Shown: positions 34,001 to 41,094 of the stretch, piece by piece
How positions within the stretch are numbered: the stretch's first letter is position 1
Layout of the letters: every line of letters starts with the position of its first letter
DNA from: Cupriavidus taiwanensis
Lineage (GTDB): Bacteria; Pseudomonadota; Gammaproteobacteria; Burkholderiales; Burkholderiaceae
DNA: 64,000 nt
NCBI RefSeq assembly: GCF_900249755.1
Contig: NZ_LT976853.1
Location: 2,825,295-2,889,294, forward strand
Direction: 5' to 3'
Position numbers and translations under genes: made by a program
Notes under the pieces: generated by a model
What the model was told of the DNA's origin: nothing
The model's input: the letters and a program-made list of their open reading frames with translations, nothing else
The model's database searches: none

Positions 34001-34105
34001 GAGTCGTTGCGAGAGCCGGCCGGAAGCGGATTCGGGCCGGTTGGCGAGGCCGTCAGCGAGGCGGGCGGATGCGCCCTGCGCCGCGCGTTTGCGGGTCAAG
34101 ATCAT
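31079..34105 (-). CDS. fdhA: Formate dehydrogenase catalytic subunit, Mo/W-bis-MGD
   Basis: 1008-residue molybdopterin oxidoreductase that oxidises formate to CO2. A twin-arginine motif MDRRGFLKRSG begins at residue 46, after a 45-residue extension, so export is by Tat. The [4Fe-4S] site uses Cys98, Cys101, Cys105 and Cys133. The Mo ligand is Cys223, followed by His224 (RICHSTTVAG), where E. coli enzymes carry selenocysteine. The C-terminal dinucleotide-binding domain includes TSGRLVEYEGGGEETRSN. GAGGTGAG precedes the ATG. Its neighbours are the Tat-signal small protein, TorD-like chaperone and FdhB/C subunits, consistent with a periplasmic respiratory complex. Confidence 0.96.
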   Translation of the reverse strand: MILTRKRAAQGASARLADGLANRPESASGRLSQRLAASLAGAMPTMDRRGFLKRSGIGVGAGLAAGQLTLLRKADAADDKKGAAADGKNGIVVRRTVCGHCSVGCAVDAVVQNGVWIRQEPVFDSPLNMGAHCAKGAALREHGHGEYRLKYPMKLVNGKYQRIGWDQALDEITAKMKEIRQQTGPDSMFFVGSSKHSNEQSYLMRKWVSFFGTNNTDHQARICHSTTVAGVANTWGYGAMTNSYNDMQNSKAALYIGSNAAEAHPVSMLHLLHAKENGCKVIVVDPRFTRTAAKAHHYVRIRSGTDIAFLFGVLYHIFKNGWEDQKFLNDRVYGMDKVKEEVLAKWTPDKVEEVTGVPEAQVYLVAETMAKNRPSTLVWCMGQTQHTIGNAIVRASCIVQLALGNIGVAGGGANIFRGHDNVQGATDVGPNPDSLPGYYGLATGAWKHYAAVWGVDYEWIKKQFVSQAMMEKSGTTVSRWIDIVTEKNELIDQDNNVRGVFFWGHAPNSQTRGLEMKKALDKLDLLVVVDPYPSATAAMANMPPAEGDKVNPNRAVYLLPACTQFETSGSCTASNRSLQWREKVIEPLFESMPDHTLMQAFADKLGFGKELSKNYKMIEVKRAGRTWMEPEPESILREINASNWTIGYTGQSPERLKSHMRNMQMFDVKTLRCKAGKDPVTGYDLTGDYFGLPWPCYGTPELKHPGSPNLYDTTKHVMDGGGNFRANFGVERDGVNLLAEDGSYSLGAEITTGYPEFDHVLLKKLGWWDDLTDAEKAKAEGKNWKTDLSGGIQRVVMKNHGCHPFGNAKARAVVWNFPDPIPQHREPLYSTRPDMVVKYPTHDDKMAFWRLPTLYKSVQQRNLENKVAEKFPIILTSGRLVEYEGGGEETRSNPWLAELQQENFVEINPRAASDRGIRNGDFCWVKTPTGARLKVRALVTERVGPDTAFVPFHFSGWWQGKDLKDYYPEGAMPVVRGEAVNTATTYGYDSVTMMQETKTTICQIERFA

Positions 34106-34178
34106 GTCTCACCTCAGAAACGGACGCCTGGGTAGCGTCCGGTAGCAGGCGGCGCGCCAGACCACGCCGCCGTGGCGA

Positions 34179-34394
34179 TTACACCAGCGTGGTCCGGTAA
34201 TACTTGCGGATATGCTCGGAGATCCGGTAACCCTTGCTGTCCGACGGGGGGTCGGCGGGTTCCGGCTGGGCTGCAGCCTGGCCTGGCATGACCGGTGCGC
34301 GCGCGCTCAGCGCTGCCGCACCCGTCGCGGCGGCCACGACTCCGGCGCCCGCGAGAAACGTGCGGCGCGCGACCCTGGTTGGCTTCTCTCTCAT
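34179..34394 (-). CDS. Formate dehydrogenase region twin-arginine small protein
   Basis: 71-residue protein with an N-terminal Tat-type motif (ARRTFLAGAGVVAAATGAAALS, residues 9-30) and a short C-terminal domain ending SKGYRISEHIRKYYRTTLV. It matches the small family named for formate dehydrogenase region Tat-target proteins. Role unknown; it may be exported with the catalytic subunit. It lies 73 bases before fdhA in the same direction and would be the first gene after an AT-rich promoter-like region. Confidence 0.87.
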   Translation of the reverse strand: MREKPTRVARRTFLAGAGVVAAATGAAALSARAPVMPGQAAAQPEPADPPSDSKGYRISEHIRKYYRTTLV

Positions 34395-34433
34395 GTGGGG
34401 GCTCCTCGGTTGTCAAAGCCCGATGGTTGTGCC

Positions 34434-34450
34434 GTTATGCGTTGTTATGC
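34434..34450 (-). promoter_or_regulatory. Direct repeats in promoter-like island of fdh genes
   Basis: GCATAAC on the minus strand occurs twice (34434-34440 and 34444-34450), starts 10 bases apart, within an AT-rich island (about 34425-34475) in otherwise GC-rich DNA. One helical turn between copies fits a transcription factor site for the structural fdh genes. The whole gap 34395-34588 holds no gene. Confidence 0.45.
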
Positions 34451-34588
34451 ATATTCTAGAATCAACTGCAGGGAAAGACCATGACAAGCGCGGGTTTTTC
34501 CTTACCTTCCGATCCTATTTGGGCTAGGCAGCCCGCCCGTGACCCGCGCCTTGCGCCGCATCGGTCCCGTACCGGCCCACTCGCCCGC

Positions 34589-35227
34589 TTACGTCATCTC
34601 CAGCGCCACCGCCTCGACGCCGGCGAAGGCGCCCAGCAGCCCGGCCACGCTGCGATAGAAGCGCGCCTGCGGATGCGCCGCCACTGCCTCGCACAAGGGC
34701 TCGATCCACGGCTGCAGGTGGTGCGCAAAGAAGCGCTGCTGCTCGCCCAGGTTGGATATCGACAGGTCGTCGCCCGCCACCAGGAAGCGCATCACCTCGC
34801 ACAGCGTGGCGATGTGGTCTTCGGTCTCGCTGACGCCTTCATGGCGCTCCAGGCCATAGCGGGCCAGGTCTTCGCGCAGCGCCACCAGCGGGCGCTCGTT
34901 GAGGAAGCCCGTCATATAGAAAGAGCCGTAGAGGAACACGTCCTGGCGGCCCACGCCGACGAACAGCTGCCGGTACTCCTCCTCGGCCTCGGCCGCGGTG
35001 GTTTCGGATGCTGCGTCGCACAAAGCGTTCCACGCCTTGCCCAGCACGGTATGCGCGTCGTCGCCCACGGCGCGGTTGGCGGCGATGTGGTGCAGCAAGG
35101 CGGCATCCGGCGCGCGGTAGAACAGCGTTGCCAGCACGCCGTACAGGTCGGCGCGCGCAGTGTCCTCGCTGTCCGCGGGGTCGGCGGGCGGCGCGGCGGT
35201 GAGCTGGATCGGCTGGAAATCTGTCAT
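34589..35227 (-). CDS. TorD/DmsD-family molybdoenzyme chaperone
   Basis: 212-residue all-helical chaperone of the TorD (Nar_del) family. Recognisable blocks are ARADLYGVLATLFYRAPD near the start, EEEYRQLFVG in the middle, and FFAHHLQPWIEPLCEAVAAHPQARFYRSVAGLL near the end. Such proteins bind the twin-arginine leader of a molybdoenzyme and help cofactor loading before export; here the client should be the formate dehydrogenase catalytic subunit. It ends 194 bases upstream of the small Tat protein gene, and the poly-ferredoxin gene is 32 bases upstream of it. Confidence 0.9.
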   Translation of the reverse strand: MTDFQPIQLTAAPPADPADSEDTARADLYGVLATLFYRAPDAALLHHIAANRAVGDDAHTVLGKAWNALCDAASETTAAEAEEEYRQLFVGVGRQDVFLYGSFYMTGFLNERPLVALREDLARYGLERHEGVSETEDHIATLCEVMRFLVAGDDLSISNLGEQQRFFAHHLQPWIEPLCEAVAAHPQARFYRSVAGLLGAFAGVEAVALEMT

Positions 35228-35259
35228 GTCGTGATGATTTTTTGCCTTCGCGCCGGGTT

Positions 35260-37425
35260 TCAGCGCAGGGTGGCGCCGGTGACGGCGCCGGGATCGCGTT
35301 CCATCATGTCCACCACGCGGCAGTCGGGGCACATCCTGAGGCGTTCCGCGGCGGCGCCGGCAAAGGCCGGATGGCCGGCCAGGCGCACCAGCATCGATTC
35401 GACCATCTGCGCGGTGCCGAACGGCTTGGCACAGCGCACGCAATGGAACGGCTGGGCCTCGTTGAGCGTGACCGGGCGCCGTGCCGCGTCGCCGGCCAGC
35501 AGGCGCGGCACCAGCGTTACGGCGTCTTCCGGGCAGGTCTTCTGGCACAGCCCGCACTGCACGCAGTTGCGCTCGATAAAGCTGAGCACGGGGCGCTCGG
35601 GGTTGTCGCGCAGCGCCTGCGACGGGCACGCGCCCACGCAGGCCAGGCACAGTGTGCACTTGCCGGTATCGACGGTGATGGCGCCGATGGGCGCGCCGGC
35701 CGGCAGCGGCACGCTCTGCGCCGGCACCGGCGCATGACGCACCAGGTGGTCGAGCGCAAAGTCGAGCAGCTCGCGCTTGGCCGCGACCGGGCCGAAGGAT
35801 GCGGGCGGCAACGCGTTGCGCGCCGGGCGCAGCGCCGCCAGGCCGGCATCGAGCGCGAGCGTGTCGGCGGCCTCGACCAGCGACAGCGCGTCAGCGTCAT
35901 AACCCAGGCCCGACAGCAGCGCACGCCCGACCGCCATCTGCTCCGCCAGCGCGGTGCGGTATTGCGGCGCCTCGTCGCCGGTCAGCAGCACGGCGACACG
36001 GCTGGCGCCCCAGCACAGCGCAGCCAGCCACAGCTCCAGCCCGACCGAGGCCGGATGGAACAGCGCCAGCGGCATGACCGGCGCGGGCACGCCGCGCGCC
36101 TTGCCGCCGCGGGCGGCGCGGCCCAGCGCCAGCAGCGCGGGCGTGCCGTATTCCTCGCCGTGCAGCAGCACCACAGCATCGCGCGCGCCGGCCTGCCGGT
36201 AGGCGGACAGCAGCGTGCGCAGGCGCGCGCCGGTCGTCTCCGGGCCGGGGTAGCCGTAGCTGATGGCGCCGCTGGGGCAGACCGTGGTGCAGGCACCGCA
36301 GCCCATGCACAGGTTGGGCGTGACTTCGATGCGTCCCTTGCCGTCATGCCAGCGCGAGACGATGGCCTCGGTCGAGCAGATATCGATGCAAGCGGTGCAG
36401 CCGGTGGTCTGGTTGCGCCCGTGCGCGCACAGGCTGTCCTTGTAGCGGAAGAACCTGGGCTTCTCGAACTCGCCCACCAGTCCGGCCAGCAACAGCGCCT
36501 GGGCCTGCTGGCGCGCGGGGTCGGCGCCGGCGTGCAGGTAGCCCTGCGGCGGCTGGTGCATGGTGAAGGCGGGCGTGTCGCACAGGTCGAAGACCAGGTC
36601 GAAGCGGCCCTGCGCGGTGGCCTGCGGGCGGTCGAAGTCGATCGCCGCGGCGGCGCCGCAGGCGCGCACGCAATCGCGGTGCGCGCGGCAGCGCGACAGG
36701 TCGATCTGGTAGCTGAAGTCGATCGCGTCCTCGGGACAGGCGTCGATGCAGGCATTGCAGCGCGTGCACAGGTCCAGGTCGATCGGGTTGCTGCGGCCGG
36801 CGCCGGTCTCCCAGCTGGCGTCGAAGGCGCCCAGCCAGCCCGTCAGCGCTGCCAGCCGGCCGCTGTGGACCGGATAGGCGCGCGCCGCCGGCTGCGCGGC
36901 GCTGCCGTCGCGCGGGTCGGCGCCGCTCAGCAGCACCGTGACTTCGAGCTGCATCGCGGCCAGCCGCTCTGCCCACGGCAGCGCGCGGGCGGCTGGCCCC
37001 AGCACCAGCACGGCGCCGCCGCTGCGGTAGTCCACCACCGGCACCGGTTCGGGCTCGGGCAGCGCGGCCACCGCGAGCAGCGCGGCGATCTTGGCGTTGG
37101 CGGTCTTCGGGTCGCGCCGCGCACCCTGCGACCAGCCGCCGGTCTCGCGGATATTGACGAAGCGCACCGGCGCGGTCACCACCGGGCGGCCCTCGCCGCC
37201 CTGCGCGGCATGCGCGGCCACCTCGGTAAACAGCTGGCGCTCCTGCGTGCAGGCGACGATCACGTCCTCGGTACCGTCCAGCGCGGCGGTGAAGTCACCG
37301 ATTTCGCGCCGGCACAGCAGCCGGTGGACCTTGAGCGGCCCCTCGCTGGCGTCCCGGGTTGCTCCAGACAACGCCGCCCCGTCCAGCGGCATGGTGTCGT
37401 TGCAATTGCAGATCAGCGTCGGCAT
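35260..37425 (-). CDS. Large multi-cluster 4Fe-4S protein of the formate dehydrogenase region
   Basis: 721-residue soluble poly-ferredoxin. The N-terminus (LICNCNDTMPLDG, then LLCRREIGDF and VACTQERQLF) resembles the cysteine-rich start of HdrA-like proteins. Cluster motifs then follow: CTRCNACIDACP and CRAHRDCVRAC near residue 225, CTACIDIC and CMGCGACTTVCP near 345-375, and CTLCLACVGACP and CVQCGLCQKTCP near 600-630. A C-terminal CVRCAKPF and CPDCR form a possible metal site. This gene is typical of the DUF3305/DUF3306 formate dehydrogenase clusters of beta-proteobacteria. It may pass electrons during maturation, but its role is not established. Confidence 0.9.
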   Translation of the reverse strand: MPTLICNCNDTMPLDGAALSGATRDASEGPLKVHRLLCRREIGDFTAALDGTEDVIVACTQERQLFTEVAAHAAQGGEGRPVVTAPVRFVNIRETGGWSQGARRDPKTANAKIAALLAVAALPEPEPVPVVDYRSGGAVLVLGPAARALPWAERLAAMQLEVTVLLSGADPRDGSAAQPAARAYPVHSGRLAALTGWLGAFDASWETGAGRSNPIDLDLCTRCNACIDACPEDAIDFSYQIDLSRCRAHRDCVRACGAAAAIDFDRPQATAQGRFDLVFDLCDTPAFTMHQPPQGYLHAGADPARQQAQALLLAGLVGEFEKPRFFRYKDSLCAHGRNQTTGCTACIDICSTEAIVSRWHDGKGRIEVTPNLCMGCGACTTVCPSGAISYGYPGPETTGARLRTLLSAYRQAGARDAVVLLHGEEYGTPALLALGRAARGGKARGVPAPVMPLALFHPASVGLELWLAALCWGASRVAVLLTGDEAPQYRTALAEQMAVGRALLSGLGYDADALSLVEAADTLALDAGLAALRPARNALPPASFGPVAAKRELLDFALDHLVRHAPVPAQSVPLPAGAPIGAITVDTGKCTLCLACVGACPSQALRDNPERPVLSFIERNCVQCGLCQKTCPEDAVTLVPRLLAGDAARRPVTLNEAQPFHCVRCAKPFGTAQMVESMLVRLAGHPAFAGAAAERLRMCPDCRVVDMMERDPGAVTGATLR

Positions 37426-37525
37426 GGCGAATGCGGCTGACCGGTCCGGACGTCCCTTCTTGGCGGGGGTCTGCGGGCCGGCGGATTGTGGGGATGCCTA
37501 TTGTAGGCTGCGCTGCCCCGCGGGG

Positions 37526-38140
37526 CTACGCGCGTTTGTCCGGGTCTGGCTGGCCCTGTTGTTCGCTTTGACTGCTATCCGGTGGCGGCGTTTCGGCGCC
37601 CGCGGGCGCATCGGCCTGCGCCAGCGGCACGGCGGCTTGCTCGCCCTCTGGTTCGGACACCTCATGCGCTGCCGGCGGTACCTGTTCCGGCGCGGACAGC
37701 CGGGCCGCGGCCTCGGCCGCGGCGCGCTCCTCGTCGGTCGGCTCGAACAGGCCCAGGGTCTCGGCCTGGCGCAACTGGCGCAGGATCTCGGGCGGGATCG
37801 GGTCCGGCTTGCTGTAGTCGTCGATATAGATATCGAGCCCGTCCATCACATTGAAGTGCGGATCGGCAAACAAGGTCTTCAGCGCGGCGCGCTTGACCGA
37901 TTCGTCGACGCCGCGCGCGACGAAGCGCGCGATCTCGTCACCGGGCCGCAATGCCGCGACGTCGGCCAGCGTTGGCGGCGGAGTCTGCGGCGCCTCGGGA
38001 GCAGCTTCCGCGGTCGCCGGGACGGCCCCGGGCTCGCCCTCGACCTCGGCCGGCTGCGGCGGTTCCGCCGGCACGGCCACGCCCTCGCGCACCGCGGCCT
38101 TGCGGCGCGACCAGCGCGACAGGAAGGACGATTCGCTCAT
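37526..38140 (-). CDS. DUF3306 protein
   Basis: 204-residue hydrophilic protein. The conserved core SFLSRWSRRKAAVR (residues 5-18) and ALKTLFADPHFNVMDGLDIYIDDYSKPDPIPPEILRQLRQA (about 85-126) match DUF3306; Ala/Pro/Glu-rich low-complexity stretches surround it. No signal peptide. Encoded beside DUF3305, a pair found in formate dehydrogenase clusters, so a role in FDH assembly is likely but undefined. About 100 bases separate it from the poly-ferredoxin gene. Confidence 0.88.
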   Translation of the reverse strand: MSESSFLSRWSRRKAAVREGVAVPAEPPQPAEVEGEPGAVPATAEAAPEAPQTPPPTLADVAALRPGDEIARFVARGVDESVKRAALKTLFADPHFNVMDGLDIYIDDYSKPDPIPPEILRQLRQAETLGLFEPTDEERAAAEAAARLSAPEQVPPAAHEVSEPEGEQAAVPLAQADAPAGAETPPPDSSQSEQQGQPDPDKRA

Positions 38141-38171
38141 GGGCAGGGCCGCCTCTCGGTAGCGTCAGAAA

Positions 38172-38717
38172 TCAATAGCGGGCGCGCTCGTCCGGCGCCT
38201 TGAAGGATTCGGGCCGGCGCCGCTGCTTGGGCTCGGGCCGGTAATGTTCGTTGACGTAGGCCTGCAGCCAGTCGCGCTGCTCCGGCGCCAGCGGCACGTT
38301 CTCGACGGTCTCGCCGGCATCGAGCCAGCGGCCGGCCTCGTTGTACGACAGCGTCACCGTGACCGGCACCGGATGCGCCGCTTCGGCGTCGCCCTCGCCC
38401 GCGCCTTCGTCCTCGGGCATGCGCCACAGCACGAACCAGCACGGCGTGGCCGAGGTCAGGTTCAGGTAGTAGCCTTCGCCCTGGTCGCGGAACAGCTCCA
38501 CTTCATAGCCCGGGTACAGCCAGCGCGCGCCCTGGGCGTCGCGCTCCAGGCATACCGGGTGCGTGCCGAACTCGCCCAGGTCGGGCAGCACCGCGTCCAG
38601 CTGCCACTTCCAGGGCTGCCAGCGGTTGGCCAGCGCCACCTTGCGCATCACCACGGCCATGGTGACGGCGGGGCGCGCGCCGGGCGGCGGCAGGTTGGCG
38701 GCGGGCTGGCTGTCCAT
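38172..38717 (-). CDS. DUF3305 protein
   Basis: 181-residue soluble protein. The core VAVVMRKVALANRWQPWKWQL through RDQGEGYYLNLTSATPCWFVLWRMP matches DUF3305, followed by a DUF-typical LSYNEAGRWLDAGETVENVPL segment and a basic, Arg-rich tail (PEPKQRRRPESF). I start at the ATG giving MDSQPAANLPP, since upstream the frame runs into apbC. Together with DUF3306, probably an FDH maturation factor. Starts 14 bases after the apbC stop. Confidence 0.87.
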   Translation of the reverse strand: MDSQPAANLPPPGARPAVTMAVVMRKVALANRWQPWKWQLDAVLPDLGEFGTHPVCLERDAQGARWLYPGYEVELFRDQGEGYYLNLTSATPCWFVLWRMPEDEGAGEGDAEAAHPVPVTVTLSYNEAGRWLDAGETVENVPLAPEQRDWLQAYVNEHYRPEPKQRRRPESFKAPDERARY

Positions 38718-38731
38718 GGCGGCGGGCGTGC

Positions 38732-39820
38732 TCAGGTGTTCTGCACAACGATGCTGGGGAACTTGCTGGTCATGTCGCGCGCCTTGTCGGCGACCTTGAT
38801 CGCCACCTTGCGCGCGATGGCGCGGTACATCTCGGCGACCGGGCTGTCGGGCTCGGCCACCACGGTCGGGCGGCCGGAATCGGCCTGCTCGCGGATGCTC
38901 AGGTTCAGCGGCAGGCTGCCGAGCAGGTCGACGCCGTAGTCGGCGCACATCTTCTCGCCGCCGCCGTGGCCGAAGATATGCTCGACATGGCCGCAGTTCG
39001 GGCAGCAATAGACCGCCATGTTCTCGACGATGCCCAGGATGGGGATGCCCACCTTCTCGAACATCTTCAGGGCCTTCTTGGCATCCAGCAGCGCAATGTC
39101 CTGCGGCGTGGTGACGATCACCGCGCCGGTCACCGGCACCTTCTGCGACAGCGTCAGCTGCACGTCGCCGGTGCCCGGCGGCATGTCGACGATCAGGTAG
39201 TCCAGGTCGCGCCAGTTGGTCTGGCGCAGCAGCTGCTCCAGCGCCGAGGTCACCATCGGGCCGCGCCATACCATCGGGTTGTCCTGCTCGATCAGGAAGC
39301 CGATCGAGTTGGCCTGCAGGCCGTGGCCCTCCAGCGGCTCCATGGTCTGGCCGTCGGCCGATTCCGGGCGGCCGTCGATGCCCAGCATCATCGGCAGGCT
39401 GGGGCCGTAGATATCCGCGTCGAGCATGCCCACGCGCGCGCCCTCGGCAGCCAGCGCCAGCGCCAGGTTCACCGCCGTGGTCGACTTGCCGACCCCGCCC
39501 TTGCCCGACGCCACCGCGATCACGTTCTTCACGCCCGGCAGCAGCTTCACGCCGCGCTGCACCGCGTGGGCGACGATCTTCATGGTCACGGCCACGCTGA
39601 CATTGGTCACGCCCGGCACCTGCCGCACCGCGGCCACCACCAGCTTGCGGATCGGATCGATCTGGCTCTTCGCGGGATAGCCGAGTTCCACTTCCAGCGA
39701 TACCTCGCCGCCATCGACGCGGATGTTCCTGGCCGAGCGGGTGGACACCAGGTCCTTGCCCGTATTGGGGTCGATGACGGTGCGCAGGGCTTCGGTAACC
39801 TGCTCAGTGCTGAGGCTCAA
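38732..39820 (-). CDS. apbC: Iron-sulfur cluster carrier protein ApbC/Mrp
   Basis: 362-residue P-loop NTPase of the Mrp/NBP35 family that binds and transfers [4Fe-4S] clusters. An N-terminal MIP18/DUF59 domain covers about residues 1-90. The deviant Walker A loop is SGKGGVGKST near residue 104, and the cluster-binding CxxC is CCPNCG near 265. It is first in the direction of the formate dehydrogenase genes, 14 bases before DUF3305. Fe-S supply to the many clusters encoded downstream is a sensible inference, but ApbC is also a housekeeping protein. Confidence 0.96.
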   Translation of the reverse strand: MSLSTEQVTEALRTVIDPNTGKDLVSTRSARNIRVDGGEVSLEVELGYPAKSQIDPIRKLVVAAVRQVPGVTNVSVAVTMKIVAHAVQRGVKLLPGVKNVIAVASGKGGVGKSTTAVNLALALAAEGARVGMLDADIYGPSLPMMLGIDGRPESADGQTMEPLEGHGLQANSIGFLIEQDNPMVWRGPMVTSALEQLLRQTNWRDLDYLIVDMPPGTGDVQLTLSQKVPVTGAVIVTTPQDIALLDAKKALKMFEKVGIPILGIVENMAVYCCPNCGHVEHIFGHGGGEKMCADYGVDLLGSLPLNLSIREQADSGRPTVVAEPDSPVAEMYRAIARKVAIKVADKARDMTSKFPSIVVQNT

Positions 39821-39964
39821 GACAAACTCCGCTTGGATAGGTGGGGAACGGGCGCATGATGGCCTGCGCCTAATGTATCAAAGTATGCAGCACCGGCCAT
39901 GAACGACGGTAATCCGCGCGCAATCCCCTCTGTGGGGTGGGGGATTACAGACAATTACAAATCT

Positions 39965-40000
39965 CACAAGCTTGCACTTGTGCGCGCGCCGCCATATCCA
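39965..40000 (+). promoter_or_regulatory. Predicted promoter and operator-like palindrome of OmpA-like lipoprotein gene
   Basis: TTGCAC (39972-39977), a 17-base spacer and TATCCA (39995-40000) form a sigma70-like promoter 159 bases before the start. CACAAG-N6-CTTGTG (39965-39982) overlaps the -35 box and could be an operator. The remainder of the 338-base gap between apbC and this gene (39821-40158) shows no gene. Confidence 0.5.
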
Positions 40001-40158
40001 TATTGTAGTGCGGTTGGACGGCCCGGCATGTTCGACACCGCAAGCGGTGCCGCCCGGCCTGGCCGACGCGCACCATGGGTTACCTGCCGCTTGCGCCTTG
40101 GCGTTACCATCGCGATGCGGTACCAAGAACATTTACGGGAACATCAGAAGGAGAAAGC

Positions 40159-40806
40159 ATGAAGATCAAGCTCGCTACCGTTTCGCTCGTTTCGCTCGCC
40201 GCCGCCACGCTGCTGGCCGCCGGCTGCGCCACCGAACAGCAAACCCATACGGCGGTCGGTACCGGCGTCGGCGCCGCGGTCGGCGCGGGGCTTGGCAACC
40301 TGATCGGCGGCAACACCACCGGCACGCTGGTGGGCGCGGCCGTCGGCGGTGCCATCGGCGGCGCCACCGGCTACAACTGGAACGCGATCCGCGGCAAGCT
40401 GAACAAGGACACCGCGGGCACGGGCACCCAGATCACCGAGCAGCCGGACGGTTCGCTGAAGGTCAACATCCCCAGCCAGGTCACCTTCGACACCGACAGC
40501 GCCACCATCAAGCCGTCGTTCCGCTCGGTGCTCGACCAGGTCGCGCAGACCCTGGGCCAGCACCAGGACGTCAGCGCCAACGTGGTGGGCCATACCGACA
40601 GCACCGGCAACCCCAACTACAACATGCAGCTGTCGCAGCGCCGCGCCCAGAGCGTGGCCGGATATCTGGGTGACCGGGGCGTCGCACGCAACCGCCTGAC
40701 AGCCGAAGGCCGCGGCCAAAGCCAGCCGGTCGCGGACAACGGGACCGAGGCCGGACGGGCACAAAATCGCCGCGTCGAAATTTTTTTGAAACCAATTCAA
40801 GGGTGA
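40159..40806 (+). CDS. OmpA-family outer membrane lipoprotein with glycine zipper
   Basis: 215-residue lipoprotein. Signal peptide MKIKLATVSLVSLAAATLLAAGC with lipobox LAAGC puts the lipid on Cys23. A glycine-zipper segment (about residues 35-75, repeated G-x-G-x-x-x-G) follows, then an OmpA/MotB peptidoglycan-binding domain with FDTDSATIKPSFRSVLDQVA and VVGHTDSTGNPNYNMQLSQRRAQSVAGYL. It should tether the outer membrane to peptidoglycan, like YiaD or Pal-type proteins. AGAAGGAGA precedes the ATG, and a terminator follows. Confidence 0.94.
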   Translation: MKIKLATVSLVSLAAATLLAAGCATEQQTHTAVGTGVGAAVGAGLGNLIGGNTTGTLVGAAVGGAIGGATGYNWNAIRGKLNKDTAGTGTQITEQPDGSLKVNIPSQVTFDTDSATIKPSFRSVLDQVAQTLGQHQDVSANVVGHTDSTGNPNYNMQLSQRRAQSVAGYLGDRGVARNRLTAEGRGQSQPVADNGTEAGRAQNRRVEIFLKPIQG

Positions 40807-40912
40807 CCCTGTCATAGAAACAGGTGCCGCTTGCCACCGTTGCTGGCTCGCGATGGGTGGCTGACCTCCCGGGCGGTACCTGATTTCTCCTCCTTTTCCG
40901 TTGTGGAAAGCT

Positions 40913-40940
40913 GCGCCGGCTCTGACCGGCGCTTTTTTTT
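40913..40940 (+). terminator. Rho-independent terminator of OmpA-like lipoprotein gene
   Basis: Stem GCGCCGG / CCGGCGC (40913-40919, 40926-40932), six-base loop, then eight T. Confidence 0.92.
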
Positions 40941-41005
40941 GCCCGCACGCAACCGGAGCCCCGTCCCTTCCGCGATGCGGAACCGGCGCGCGGCGTCCGG
41001 CCAGT

Positions 41006-41014
41006 TGCTAAAAT
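41006..41014 (+). promoter_or_regulatory. Candidate extended -10 promoter of metG
   Basis: TGCTAAAAT gives an extended -10 (TGn plus TAAAAT, 41009-41014) 81 bases before metG, just past the preceding terminator. No clear -35, as is usual for extended -10 promoters. Confidence 0.5.
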
Positions 41015-41094
41015 AGCCCCTTCCCGGCACGCGCCCGCCCCTGCTGGCTGGCGCCGTCCCCCCTGATTTCCCCGCTCCTGACCGGCTCCTGTTT

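Noticed and set aside
34521..34534. Small GGGCT/AGCCC hairpin as terminator of the TorD-like gene
   Set aside because: Only five base pairs and no T-run on the minus strand.
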